A DNA stretch of 64,000 nucleotides from Deroplatys truncata. Lineage: Eukaryota; Arthropoda; Insecta; Mantodea; Mantidae. Position numbers and translations under genes: made by a program. The stretch lies in NCBI GenBank assembly GCA_030765065.1, contig CM060979.1, forward strand, positions 105,822,350 to 105,886,349, given 5' to 3'. This document shows, piece by piece, positions 46,729-58,285 of the stretch. The first letter of the stretch is position 1. The number at the start of each line of letters is the position of its first letter. The notes beneath the pieces were generated by a model. That model was given only the letters and a program-made list of their open reading frames with translations, made no database searches and was not told where the DNA came from.

Positions 46729-47510
46729 TGAGGCAGTATTTTATATCACAACACTGTGAATGCCAGAGTGATTGTAGTGTAAATTTGCATTATTGTATGA
46801 CAATGATTTTAGATGTTTGTTAGCCATAAGCATTGTTAGGAAATAAGTTTACACGGCCTCACTGAAACTGACAATAGGAGTGGGTAACAATGAAGCGATG
46901 GGGTGAGTTGTTAATCACTTAGAAGAGAAAAAAATGACGTCAGGGTAGCGTGCCTTTCTTTAGAAATGGAGGGAATATTTTCCCTAGAGCATATGTATTA
47001 GTAGTTATGATTGGCTTATAAAACAGACGCTAATGTTGGCGCGATTTAGTTACCAATAGCAGCTCTATTATAATGTTTAGGCATATCAGGGTGAGGGAGT
47101 ATAAATTCTTGAGCCAAAAGCAAGTATCGTGCAGTTCTAAGAAATCTCTCTCGCGAGGTACACATTACGCAATTCTACAGAATCTCTCGCGTCATAAAGT
47201 TAGTTACAAAATGTGAAGTACGCGTACGACATAATTATATTCGGAAATATAACAGTTTCAGTCAGACGTGTATAAAGATTACAGATGTGAACTATTAATT
47301 AAGTGTGACGGCAATAAAAGTGTAAAAAGAAATTCTTTTATCAGTGTTATCTTTTAGTAACAACTCCCTTCCGTTTACACGCTCTGCTTAGAGATATTTG
47401 CTCGACTGAATAATAATAGCTAGCTGGAGGACAAAGAACACAAAATTCAAAATAGTAAAACAATAACAGGCGCCAAGTAAAAAAAAGATAACACGACAGA
47501 TTACTGCGAC
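46729..47510 (+). mobile_element. Solo LTR, copy 3, inserted in repeat A
   Basis: 782 bp from TGAGGCAGTATTTTATATCA to GATTACTGCGAC. A 5-bp duplication ACACG lies on both sides (46724-46728 and 47511-47515). It has a TATA-like GGGAGTATAAATTC at 47094 and a GCAATAAAAGTGTAAA signal at 47309. It is closest to copy 1. Because it sits inside repeat A, the uninterrupted repeat gives an independent check of both LTR boundaries. Confidence 0.88.
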
Positions 47511-48161
47511 ACACGACTTTCTCTAATCATTCGTCTACAAACTATTCTTACAAAACCTTATTGTTCTAGCTTGTTTTGTTAGTCCAGATAAACTTTCAAT
47601 TCATACATTTCGTAGTACAACACAGTAAGTAAATCGATGGTAGGATTTTTAAACAGCTTGTCGCTATGTGTTTACTTTGAAATTCCATGCTCTTTGAATG
47701 GCTACGAAAAAAGAAAGAAAAACAAACACTTCCCAATTGAGCAAAGCAGAAGTATTTCAAAATTTAAACCAACAACAAGGAATATCTCGAAAATGACTAA
47801 CTCCATAAAAGTTTTATTTTACATGAATGTAAAACGTATGTCGATTTTGTGTAGTACGATTTTCTCTCTCTTACGGTTTACCAATTATGCAAAAGTCATT
47901 CAGAGTGAAGAGAACTTTACAGACTATCCCCAGAAAATTCAAGATTCATTAAAATTGTAATATAAATATCTTAAACATGTGGTATTTTAATAAAAATCGT
48001 TGAAGCCGTTTTTGAGAATACGAAAATAACGAAACATTTGTAAAGGGTAGTTTAGGGTGGTGGGATTTTCTGGAAAATCTTTGCTTTGCATCCTTGGAAG
48101 ATGCTAAACTTAAGTAGTTGAAGTAGGTATTAATTCATCTTTCGTTTTTTAGTTATGCTGT

Positions 48162-48212
<51 letters not shown>
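48162..48212. repeat. (TC)n(AC)n compound microsatellite
   Basis: CTGTCTCTCTCTCTC continuing to CTCTCACACACACACACAAC, located at the position of the TG/CTG microsatellite of other repeat A copies. Confidence 0.95.
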
Positions 48213-48352
48213 ACGGACATTTTTCTAAAAACACTTTCTTTGAATTCAGGGAGTCTCAAAACTCGTATTTTTGGTGAAATCTCGGTATCGAATTTTTGGA
48301 CAGAATGCAATACAGTTTCTGCTTATTGCAGGTAAGTAATTGAGAAAGTAAA

Positions 48353-49074
48353 ACTGTATCATATTTTGTGTGCTATATTATAATTCTTTGAGTGCTAAAG
48401 GATTTAATTGTTTGCAATAAATGAAAGACTCAGTGACACTTCTAAAATTTGTAAAATGAAGAAATTAAAAGTCGAGAAAGAGCAATTTCTAAAGTTCCTT
48501 CCTTTGTATATTAATATTAACTTCAGGACATTTTTATTTTTATTTTGAGCTATACTAACACTAAGCGATTACATTTACATAGATAAGGAGAGACTCAAAG
48601 GTTTAAAAGGATCTGTTTCTGCTTTCTTCAGGAAACTTTAAATTAATTTAGAGAATTATTTTGATGCTTATTTGTTTATTCTTTCGCCGCTTTTGTGAGC
48701 AAAATATTCAGAGCAGTTCTAGTGTATCTAACAAAGTGGACATTTCCATGTTCCGGGTTTTGGTTCGTTTGACAAATGTTTTTTAAGAAACGACTGAAGA
48801 TGCTTGAGAAATTGCAGCTCTAAACGTGAGGATCAGTAAAGTAAAGAAAATAAATATACCATTCTAGATTTATAATGCAGCCAATCTACGCAGAATATCA
48901 CCAACAGTATACAGAGCAAGCCTGTCCAGGAGGCCAAAATATTTAGAAAATTCACGCTGGGGGTCACACACTAAAAGGTTTCACGCAGATATATTTAACA
49001 GTAAAATACAGAAAACCAAATTGTTGAAATAGGATACATTACCAAAGTCCAAAATGCACAAATCAATGTAAGCA
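48353..49074. other. Unassigned, probably 3' flank of hAT relic
   Basis: No shared repeat or gene is seen. Terminal inverted repeats for the hAT element to the right could not be found here by eye. Confidence 0.4.
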
Positions 49075-50761
49075 CTAAGGATTACCCGAATCCTTCACCA
49101 AAACAGGGATGTACACTTCTATGTTAGTAACTCCCAGTCTTAGTAGGTGTAACAAAGAAGCATTAGTCAGACAGCTTCTGTACTTAGTTTTTATAAATTT
49201 CATCTTAGAGAAAGCACCTTCACATAGATACGTGCTTTCAAACATTGAGGTAAGCTGCAAACCAAAATCTCTAAGCTGTGGAAATCTGCCCGCTGGAAGT
49301 AGCTTGAAAAAGTTGAGCCCTCTCTCAGTCCTGGTTTAAATAAAAGGATCAGCATGAAGATCCAGAGTTCCAGTTGACACTTCGATCACTAATTACCAAT
49401 ATCCACATACAAAGGGTCATTGGAAAGGAGTAGTTTACCTTTAACATTTTCAAAGTCATAAAATTTTTGATCGAATTCTAGAATAATAATTTTTCACAAA
49501 ATGCAGAAAAATATTTCATCCTCAATTTCTCCTGACAGCTCTTGACAAGATGGAAAACGTGTTAAACCATTTCTTGATAAAGCTGATTTCAAAAGTTTCA
49601 ACTTATTTTTGAAACCATTAACAAAACCAAATAACTCTGATATACTTTGATCTCTGCCCTGAAGTCTCCGATTCAAGTCATTCAGGTACTGTGTCAGGTC
49701 AGTTATGAAATTAAGTTGTCTTAGAAATCCTCAACCTGGATCTTCAACCTGTCGAAGAAGATTTTCACTATCTCTGGTGCTGTATTTTAAAAATGCTCGA
49801 ATATCATATCTGAGTGCAACGAATTTCTGCACTTAGCCAGCGTACATTTGCGTGGAGTGATATATCTCTATATTGGGTTTGCACCTGATCTAAAACTTCT
49901 CGAAATCTGCAGTGCAGTTGTGCCTTATTGCCACCACGTATCTTGTCGGAAACTGTCACCACGATATTCATTGCGTCACTTTGTCTTACTGACTTCCCAA
50001 ACAACACTTCTTGGTGAATTATGCAATGGAACATTGGAAAACTTATCCCAGTTTCCTATTTAGGCCTACCAGTCCTTTATCTCCTCCTCTCATACACAGT
50101 GCATCATCAGTCACAATACAGGACTTTTCAAAACCGCCATATTGTTTCACTGTTTCATTTACTATTTTAAGTATATCTTCAGCCTTCGTGCCTCCACTTG
50201 TAGAACGCAAATCAAGAAGTTATTCTTGCGTTGAGAACTCACTGAAAATCTAAAGCTGACTGGTGCCAGTCTGGTGACACTGTCGTCCAAGCATAGTGAA
50301 AAAAAACTGCAGTTTCCAACCACGCTTTCTGCGTTATTAGTCCTCCCATACTCTGTACTCGTCTTATTTGATGAGAGGGGGAATGATTGCAAATGTTGTA
50401 TATAAACTACTTTTTCCAAATGCATTTGCCATAGCAATTGCACATCTTTTCACTATTTCTCCATCACTAAATGCTTTCTTCCCTTTTACAAGTTCCAATG
50501 GTACACTGTAAGAAGTTAATGCAACGGTTGCGTAGACGTATTCTAACGTTTCAAGTTTTTCTTGTAATCTTGCAAAACTGCACCTCTTGAAGCCCCATCA
50601 TACTTCATCTGAAGTACTATAATGTCTCTTAACACTGTACTCTTTGCAAGCAGATATTGAAACTTGCCATTTTTGGTTGCGACGATGTAATCCAACTCCC
50701 ACTTATCTTCATAATTTCTATTTTCAGATTGCATTTTCCTCTTCTTGCTAATGCTGCTCAT
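49075..50761 (-). pseudogene. hAT transposase pseudogene (GTF2IRD2-like, DUF4371 group)
   Basis: A DNA transposase of the hAT superfamily in a broken gene. In order: the N-terminal piece at 50761-50543 (KRKMQSENRNYEDKWELDYI, a degraded BED/zinc-finger start); 50443-50162 with FSLCLDDSVTRLAPVSFRF, where relatives have a DDS/DES catalytic Asp region followed by QL.IF.R; 50034-49804 with HCIIHQEVLFGKSVRQSDAM and LHANVRWLSAE; 49676-49494 with NRRLQGRDQSISELFGFVNG; and 49260-49075 with YLCEGAFSKMKFIKTKYRS, then LTNASLLHLLRLGVTNIEV, the hATC dimerisation end. The pieces use several frames, so at least three shifts or stops occur. The domain order is complete, making it the best preserved hAT gene here. 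Confidence 0.85.
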
Positions 50762-51554
50762 GTTTTTTCTGTCTATCTAACACTGTCTAACAATAAGTAC
50801 GAGTAGATAAAAATGAGTACATAACCTCACGCATGCAGACAAATGAGACAGGCTGGTAAACAGCAAATATAAAAATATCTCCCGACCTTGACACTCTAAA
50901 CACGTCCAAATGAACGTATTGTTCGTGATCATAACTGGAACAAAGTTTCCATTAGAGTCGTTAATATGCAACGCCTGCGTTATTGCGCGAAAGTTCAAAC
51001 AGGAATCGGTTGCTGTATTAGATTTTAGTCTTAATAATTTTCGTGTATATGATTATTTTTGGATTTCCAACAGGTAGCTACCGAAGTACATTAGGCCAAA
51101 CTAAAAGTGGCCGGTCTCTTGAGCAGTTACATTTTTTCAAAGTCCCTTCGAGTGAGCGCGCGGTTCGCATCCCTCAACTCCCATGTGCCACTTTGGCTAA
51201 CTATAATACAAACGAAAAGGCACTGATTTGGGCTACCTCCTACGCTTGGCGTGGATCAGTGTTAAGCTACTTCTGCGCAAGCATTCGAGTTGGGTTCTCG
51301 GTGGTGAATTATCTTTTATTTTTTAAAACTCGTTTTACTGTAACATTAGTTAAATAGTATTGCTTGTATTACTTCATTTTACCTACAAATATAGTTACAA
51401 TAATGGTGAAATTTGTAGTTATAAAATTAAATTCACTGAGTATGAAACGCTCTCTCGACCGATAAGTTAACATAATGGTTGCCATCTACCGGTATGGCGG
51501 ACTATTAAATAAACGCCACATACATAAAACCTGCTATACATTTACTCGTGTATT
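50762..51554. other. Unassigned region
   Basis: A 104-codon plus frame at 51043-51357 contains a GC-richer part (GTGAGCGCGCGGTTCGCATC) without a known domain. Confidence 0.4.
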
Positions 51555-51574
51555 TAGAATGAAAGGGGGAAAAT

Positions 51575-51655
51575 TTGAGTGACTCCACGGAGATTTGAAC
51601 CTTAAACCTTAGGAACAGTAAGCTACCACTGAACTAAGAGTGCTACAATAAGCAA
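51575..51655 (-). repeat. tRNA-like SINE head or tRNA pseudogene
   Basis: Minus strand: GTAGCACTCTTAGTTCAGTG then GTAGC gives an A box, and AAGGTTCAAATCTCCGTGG a B box, spaced as in a tRNA. The acceptor ends do not pair well and no body from other families follows. It is probably a retroposed fragment. Confidence 0.6.
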
Positions 51656-53034
51656 TGGCAATATTAAAGAGCAATATTCCACTCGAGAATCACAAATCAA
51701 TAAAATGTGTTTTGGTTACAAATATTAAGTTTTGAAACATCAGTCTGTTTGAAATCTCGTATGTGAATTATTTTTTCAGAAGACTTTTGTGATTATAGCT
51801 GTGTTTCCCATTATAACTACTACAAAAATATACGCAGTCTAAAGAGCCTGCCTGTCCCGAGCGCACACGGAAGTACTCGATTCGAGTTCAGTCTCTCAGA
51901 GCAGGCCAATGTACGTTTTTCAGTCAGTTACTAATGGCGGGATGACTCGTATAGGATTTAAGACACATTCCAATCTGATCTCTTCGGTTAATTAGGCGTT
52001 CTGGTGCTGCTGGATGTATTTCTTATTTTTGGCCTACTAACTCCAGAAACGACTCGAGTCAAGGCCAAGTATCAATTGATGCCGGTCAGATTTTTCCTTT
52101 GGAAGCGTACATTATTAACTTAACGGTAATTAGTTTAATATATATATGTTATATGCACATTGAAACGTGGTCTTTTGACCCAAGAGGAAGTGGATTAAAT
52201 TAGGAATAATGGCAGATTGCTACTTGAAAATATATTCCATAAATTAATTAACAAGCCGAATTTCTTCCATTTAATAAACTAACACTTCAATAACATAGAT
52301 AAGTACAATTAACAAATCCTTATTCGTTCACTATTCTTTACATTCTTTACGGCTTCAATGCTTTAAATTAAATTACAATAATTACAGAATTGCTTCCTGC
52401 TCTCACATTTATAGATATATTTCAAAACTAACCGGAATAAGTCTATAGTTTTCAGACGATCAATCTTTTCCCGGTGAAGAATTACTAAAGAGAATTTTGA
52501 ATAGATTAAGCCAAAAACGAATTTAGAAAATACCGTCCAGTATGCCTTCTATCTAAACGTTGTCCTATTGTTTTCCTCGTAACTTAGCTCGCCGTCGAAG
52601 AAAGATTGATCAGCCTTGTGAGCACATTGAAGAAAGCTGAAACTGATCTGGCGCCTGCGCAGTCGACGACCACAATTGCCTGACGTACTGCGTGACTCAA
52701 AATAACTGCGCCCTTTCTTCTTCTTGTTGTCGTCTTCTTGAGAACCACTACCATAGTTTTTTCACTTCTGTTCCCGTACATGTCAGCCTTCCTTTAGTAC
52801 AGCCCAGTCGCCTAAAGTAGATTTCTCCGGGGAGGGTCAATTTGGCACAACATTAAATCCATTTATATAACCCATAACGTTCTTGCCATTACGATTATGA
52901 CTTGGGTTAACTTCCTTATCAGAAGCGACTTCTCGTTTTGGTAACTCACAATGGATACAGTAGTTAACATGCAGAAGAAGGTAATTTATTTTAGTGCTGC
53001 ATTTCAGTATAAGCAGGGTTCTCAGTTATGCTGC
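51656..53034. other. Unassigned region with a possible SINE scrap
   Basis: CTCGATTCGAGTTCAGTCTC at 51877-51896 looks like a B box, and GTACGTTTTTCAGTCAGTTA could be part of a core. Both are weak. The minus frame at 52584-52781 has no recognised domain. Confidence 0.35.
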
Positions 53035-54253
53035 TGTCTCTTTGTGGTGTTCAAACGAGTTTATACACATTACTCTTTTTTGCGCCAGATTCTAAAACTC
53101 CCAAGTTTGTTTAAAGCAATTCAGAACCAGTGCAAACTGATCACTTTCAAATAATTCCAAAACATACATTTCGAACTCATTTAATCCAAGTGTCCTCCCC
53201 AGAATAACACTTAAGATGAAAAAATAAAACTAATAACATGTATTGCTGTGAGTTTATGCACAGTTATTTCTTTAAATTGCCTCTGTGGCGCAATAAAGCC
53301 TTAAACAGCCAGCTATTTTATTTTTATATGGATTTCTATCTTCCTCTTGGAGGAAGGGTAGATTCGGAACAGAAAAGTAGGAAATGGAATCCGTTAACAG
53401 TAAGTTTTGTTTAAAATACATCTACTGAAAACACTGTTCTACTCAGTGATGATTAGCTTGGTTTATTAGCACCTGGTTTGTTAGAAATTTGCTAATGCGC
53501 TTGCAATTACTGCTGACACCAATCCAAATGCGGAAACTACTAACACTCGTTAGCCAAAATGTCGTAACTGGGATGAAAGATGTTAATTAGCAAAGTGAAG
53601 TGGATGTTTTGCCGTCTAATTAATGTGTCTCTTTGCACAAGTTTTGCTACAAATGTCACAAGGCAGGAAATATATATTATACAAGTGTTGAATGCATCTT
53701 GTGTCTAGAGAAAAATACCGACTTTTCTATTTTCTTTTCTAGCGTTTCGTAACGAAGGGTTTACGTGACGCGATTATTACACAACCCTGATATTTCTAGC
53801 TTTTTCATGTGTTGCTTACACGCCGTAAAACACCCTTGACTCAATTCACAATTTTCTTGCCATAAACACAGTTTAGTCTACTATACAGAGGGCGAGGTAT
53901 TGTATATGTTTTTCTACTGAGAAGGATATGATATACAATACATCTACGAAGCTGTAAATCTTTAAAAGCTATGTTATGCGTACAAATCTAAGATGTTTTG
54001 AAACTGTTAATACCTTCGCTTGCTATCTTGTGTCTCTTTGTGGTGTTCAAACGAGTTTATACACATTACTCCTTTTGCGCCAGATTCTAAAACTCCCAAG
54101 TTTGTTTAAAGCAATTCAGAACCAGTGCAAACTGATCACTTTCAAATAATTCCAAAACATACATTTCGAGCTCAGTTAATCCAAGTGTCCTCCCAGAATA
54201 ACACTGAAGATGAAAAAATAAAAGTAATAACATGTATTGCTGTGAGTTATGCA
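53035..54253. mobile_element. Direct-repeat pair enclosing ~770 bp (LTR/TRIM-like candidate)
   Basis: About 225 bp at 53035-53260 and 54031-54253 are nearly identical, in direct orientation. Both start TGTCTCTTTGTGGTGTTCAA and end CTGTGAGTT(T)ATGCA, giving TG...CA ends as LTRs have. The interior has no coding capacity, as in terminal-repeat retrotransposons in miniature. There is no clear primer-binding site or polypurine tract, and the flanks (TTATGCTGC and TGCTGTTATGCTG) share TTATGCTG without a clean 5-bp duplication. A local duplication is the alternative. Confidence 0.4.
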
Positions 54254-54923
54254 TGCTGTTATGCTGTTTGTAACTCATTTCCTAGTTCTTCATCTACGTT
54301 CACGATTGAAGGATAGGAAGACGGTCAGCAAGTTTACTTCCCAGATCCTTTTATATTACATCCATTCACCATACATTAGGTCTTGAAATGCTTGACCCAC
54401 AAGGAATACAAAGTGAACATTTAAATAAGATATGTTGCAATCATTCTTCTTACTTAGTAAATGTCCAGCTATTTTATATATCAATGCTACACTCTATAAC
54501 CTGTCCAGTTAGCCATTCTAGTTTACGTGAATAAGCTAGGTAGAAGTCCAGTCATACTAAAGGTATACGGTGGTCTCTTATTAGGTATTAATCTACTGAT
54601 GTCGGCTGTGCAGGTTACAAATGTTTATGGTCGTCTGATGATTTAAGGTGAAATAAATGCAAGTAATTTAATTATTTCTTTAAAATTTCCAGCCTTCATT
54701 TTGGTTCAGTATATTCCTGTATAATTTCTGTTAATATTTATTACACCTTAATAAATAATCTGGAGAGTACATTGAAAAAACTGACATCCTAATGTATTAA
54801 ACCAAATTATAAATGTGTTTGCAAATACTTTGAGCTACCCCGTCTAGTGCCATTACTATGGCAGAATCGTATTTTGGCTGGGTAACAGTAAACGACGATT
54901 ATGACACCATAGAACAGTCGTAC
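54254..54923. other. Unassigned AT-rich spacer
   Basis: Nothing recognisable. Confidence 0.45.
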
Positions 54924-55235
54924 CGAGCGGGATGGCTCAGGCGATGACGCTTGTGGCTGCATTCGGAAGTTCCCGGATTCAAACCTCCGGGACCGACCAA
55001 TCTGACTGAAGGTTTCATCGGTCACTAGGCGAATGCTGGATTGGATACTTTGATCCGCGAATTTTGCTATTATCCCTTTCATCCCTACTTCATTTACTTC
55101 TTCTTCACTACCATACCAGGCATTGGGCTGATCACCCATCCTGGATATGCTGTGGTCCAAAGTTTGCTTGCTCTTCGACAGGTTACTGATCCAAGGCATT
55201 GCTTATAAGCCCTTGGGGTGTAAGTCCTACAAAGA
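54924..55235 (+). repeat. tRNA-derived SINE (core family 1)
   Basis: The A box is GGGATGGCTCAGGCGATGAC and the B box CCCGGATTCAAACCTCCGGG. Then come ACCGACCAATCTGACTGAAG and a core GGTTTCATCGGTCACTAGGC, GAATGCTGGATTGG. The head matches the one at 3.47 kb (minus). The tail TAAGCCCTTGGGGTGTAAGT ends near 55235. The 130-codon minus frame across it is antisense. Confidence 0.75.
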
Positions 55236-56290
55236 GGAGGCTAATCCTTTAAAGAAGAACAGTAGTAGCGAAAATGTGGCTGCGATTACGTTTAATCTCA
55301 TTTGTCTCTTTTTCTGGCCAGCAGTCAACCTGATTTCCATCTCTATTTTATATTTTGCTAGGTGGTATGTGATATATTCCAATCACTTGGAGAACAAAGG
55401 TATTTTCCTCCCATCAATCGTATATTCATCACTGGTCCTACTCACAAATTTCCTCATATATGAATAGTCCCGGTCATTTCAAGTGTGAGGACTGAACACC
55501 GGAGCTCTTGGAGACCTGGTAGACAACTTTTCTCTGTAGCTTTTTATCGCTCTTGAGTTTCCCCCAGCTCGCTCATGAAGTAGGACCACAACCAGGTGTT
55601 CTGGGTTATGGAATATCGTCGTTTACTGTCGTTCACTTGCAGAGATCTGAATTATAACTAGGATACACAAAATGCTATACTAACGTTGAGAAATATTCGG
55701 TACAAACTATGTCTCGTTGGATTACGTTCTGACATTTTAAGTAGTACATAGTGTATTCTAGAATCACCTTGGATTGGAATCCGAGATTTAAAAGCTACGG
55801 AGATACAGTTCCTCTGAGACTTCGAAACTGAGATATGCATTTTTACTCACACAATTGTATATATCTAAATAAAACAATTAGTCCACTCGACTCTGTCCGT
55901 TGTTAAATTAGGTGTTTTCAATAGTGTCTCAAACGACGAAAGTCTCTAGTTGAATCTTAGGACTGTTTGAAATAGTCGTATATCACGAGTGATGAGTATT
56001 ACTTTGCTGCTCAATTAGCGGAAAGGATACTGATAATATCATGTTAAACGAAATTGGGAGTTAAACTAGATTTTTTCTTAAGTTTTACTTTTCTTTGCCT
56101 TGCCATGTGTGCATATCTACGTTATCCGTTGCTTTTATAGCCAATATTTGGTATGTATATGATCAATGATAATTAATTTTTCTTTAACACATGTAATATG
56201 TGGACTAAAACTCGCATTTTTTACGATAAACCACAAAGCGTTTGCTAATTCATTTTGAAATAACATACTACAATGACGACTTACAATACC
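55236..56290. other. Unassigned region
   Basis: The 106-codon plus frame 55147-55467 starts inside the SINE and has a hydrophobic middle but no domain. Nothing else is supported. Confidence 0.4.
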
Positions 56291-56294
56291 GCGA

Positions 56295-56490
56295 GACTTT
56301 AAATCCTGGAATTCATAGTTAACCAACTATTAGGTCAATCAATGGTAATTAATGTTCTTTCACACATACCGTGAGTAGGCAGGTTTGAGAGATGGACTCA
56401 GAATTAAAAATTCAACGCCACAGGTGGGATCTTCGGGCATTGCTCTAACCAACTGAGATACTTGGATACATTCCTGTAAGACAATTTCAC
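56295..56490 (-). repeat. tRNA-derived SINE fragment, family C
   Basis: Minus strand: A box GTATCTCAGTTGGTTAGAGC near 56460. The shared family body is visible on the plus strand as AACCAACTATTAGGTCAATC and GGTAATTAATGTTCTTTCAC. The B box is degraded. Confidence 0.65.
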
Positions 56491-57375
56491 CTAATAACTG
56501 GCATTTTTCCAGCTATCGCTAGGGTTCTCATGATCTGGTATATGATCAGCACAGACATGAGTACTTATAACCGTTTGTTAAACTCGTATTTAATTACCAA
56601 GAGTATTTTGATGCAGACAGTTGTAATATACCCAGATGGTTTGCATCTAGATGGTTGTAGACGATATATGTGGTTTAAATGGTAGCAAATAAGAAGTAAA
56701 TAGTTGCCAAGCGTATTGCAAGGATGATGACGTAAAACTATGAAAAACATGAGTGGTTATTCTAGCTAGTAGTGCTCGGCTACCGACGTGTTTTAGAATC
56801 CAGATAACAAACAGTGTATGTACACGATACCTGTCAAAACTGGGTAAGTGGGACATTGCCAGTTAATTAAGAGCACTTTCCGTTTTTCTCTCTCGTTCGC
56901 GTGCAGATCATTTGTTCCCGGCAGCTTTTCAAGGAAATAAAATGGCGTAATGGGAGAAAAAAGGAAGTCTTCGCCTCTCATTTGCTTGTCATGGTTTAAT
57001 TTTAGTCTATAACTTACAGTGGAATAAAGATATTGATGTTAATTTCTCCGCTTCTTTGGAGAAATTTCTCAAATATTCACAGAATCACCGCTTTTGTGAA
57101 ATTCGTTAAAAATGTACAAATTAAATAATAATTTAAAATAATTCTAAAATAAGAATTAAATTTTAACATCCTTATATAAATGACAAATTCTACATCCATA
57201 AAATCCTTTCCTACGTTTGAAACAACACGAAATCCGCTAACAGTGTTATGTAGATTGAACAAAACAGATGCGTTATACAGAAGAAGATTTTGAAATTTCG
57301 TTATGGGAATTCGTGTATATTTGTATAAATCCGCTCTATCAACGAATAATATATATTAGAACAACAAAAGTTTGT
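56491..57375. other. Unassigned AT-rich spacer
   Basis: Overlapping minus frames of 61-69 codons show no recognisable domain. Confidence 0.4.
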
Positions 57376-57377
57376 TG

Positions 57378-57453
57378 CCCACTTTCTTAGTACTTCAAAG
57401 CATGCATTTCCGGTGAAATCTCAGTACGAAATTTATGGATGAAATGGAATACA
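57378..57453 (+). repeat. Repeat A end fragment
   Basis: GCATGCATTTCCGGTGAAAT and CTCAGTACGAAATTTATGGA, then TGAAATGGAATAC, match the ACATATATTTCCGGTGAAAT ... GGGTGGAATGCAATAC part of repeat A. It stops at the Tigger-like end. Confidence 0.65.
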
Positions 57454-57965
57454 CAGTAGAACTCCGCTTAACCGAACTAAAGGACCGAGCCATTTCGGAT
57501 AACCAACTTTTTGGATAATCGATTGTAACGATTTTATGTAGCAAAGATAACAGAATAATTGTATTTTAAATGTATGTAATAATGTTTAATATAAACTACC
57601 ACTGTATACATTATTAAAATGTACATTACAGTATTTACTAAGACTGTTTCATAAACTGTGTAATTGTTTTCTGAACCTTCTTGCAACGCTTGCGAGTAGC
57701 TACATCACAGCACCGTTTGATGAATATTATGTCTGATGGTGTTGATTCACTGCTTTGTTTTACAAAAGCAAGGAAACCTAAAAGCAAAAAAATTGTATTA
57801 TTGCTACTGTCTTAAATCAATATTTCCCATTATGATTTGAATATAGATTTGTAGTCTTTCTTACCTCAAAAGCTTTGAATCACTTGTCCGCTATGACTCT
57901 ATCACTAACGTTTCTGAATTCCTGTTCAATACCTATAAGACGTGTTCTCTTTGCTGATATCTTAA
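57452..57965 (-). mobile_element. pogo/Tigger-type element relic
   Basis: The end motif ACAGTAGAACTCCGCTTAAC, CGAACTAAAGGACCGAGCC, GGATAACCAACTTTTTGGAT is typical of Tigger/pogo terminal sequence, beginning next to TA in the repeat A fragment. Inside on the minus strand, 57760-57645 reads KQSSESTPSDIIFIKRCCDV then ATRKRCKKVQKTITQF, resembling the C-terminus of jerky/Tigger transposases. The rest of the gene is missing. Confidence 0.6.
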
Positions 57966-58074
57966 GCACAAATAAACCACACTGACCTATACTAACAGTG
58001 AAATGACATTGAACCAGTGAGTAAGCAGGTAGCACTTGTTGTAACAGTACAATATTTCTTTAAATTAGAGGTTG

Positions 58075-58285
58075 CAACGGACTCGGGCCAAGCCCTCGGA
58101 CCCAGGTCTGGCCCGGCCCACGAGTCGGTTCGGGCTTCATTTCAAAAATGTTTGTCGGAATCGGGCCTATTTGAGTATGAAAAATTACTTTATCGCATTC
58201 AACATATCATTTTAGTTGTTATGCAAATATCTTAAGCCTATGGTATTTTAATCAAAATCATTAGCATCACTCTTGAAAAAAAAGA
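58075..58285 (+). repeat. Repeat A mid-fragment with a GC-rich scrap
   Basis: TTATGCAAATATCTTAAGCC and TATGGTATTTTAATCAAAAT, CATTAGCATCACTCTTGAAA (58218-58277) match the interior of repeat A. Just before it, 58077-58165 is an unusually GC-rich stretch with GGGCC/GGCCC-type motifs (CTGGCCCGGCCCACGAG). Confidence 0.5.

Larger units (their letters stand above)
46703..48352 (+). repeat. Repeat A split by solo LTR copy 3
   Basis: The left part is AAAAGTCGATGTGCTGCACT CACACG (46703-46728). The right part resumes ACACGACTTTCTCTAATCAT at 47511 and continues through TCAAGATTCATTAAAATTG and GGGTAGTTTAGGGTGGTGGG to GGTAAGTAATTGAGAAAGTA at 48350. The microsatellite section has become a long (TC)n(AC)n run at 48162-48212. 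Without the LTR and one ACACG the repeat's subterminal motif is continuous. Confidence 0.85.

Noticed and set aside
41783-47510. LTR copies 2 and 3 as the two LTRs of one full-length retrotransposon
   Set aside because: Their flanking duplications differ (GACTT/GAATT against ACACG/ACACG), each copy has its own matching pair, and the DNA between is a minisatellite without gag or pol motifs.
54807-55199. 130-codon minus-strand frame
   Set aside because: Covers the SINE at 54.9-55.2 kb in antisense; no domain.
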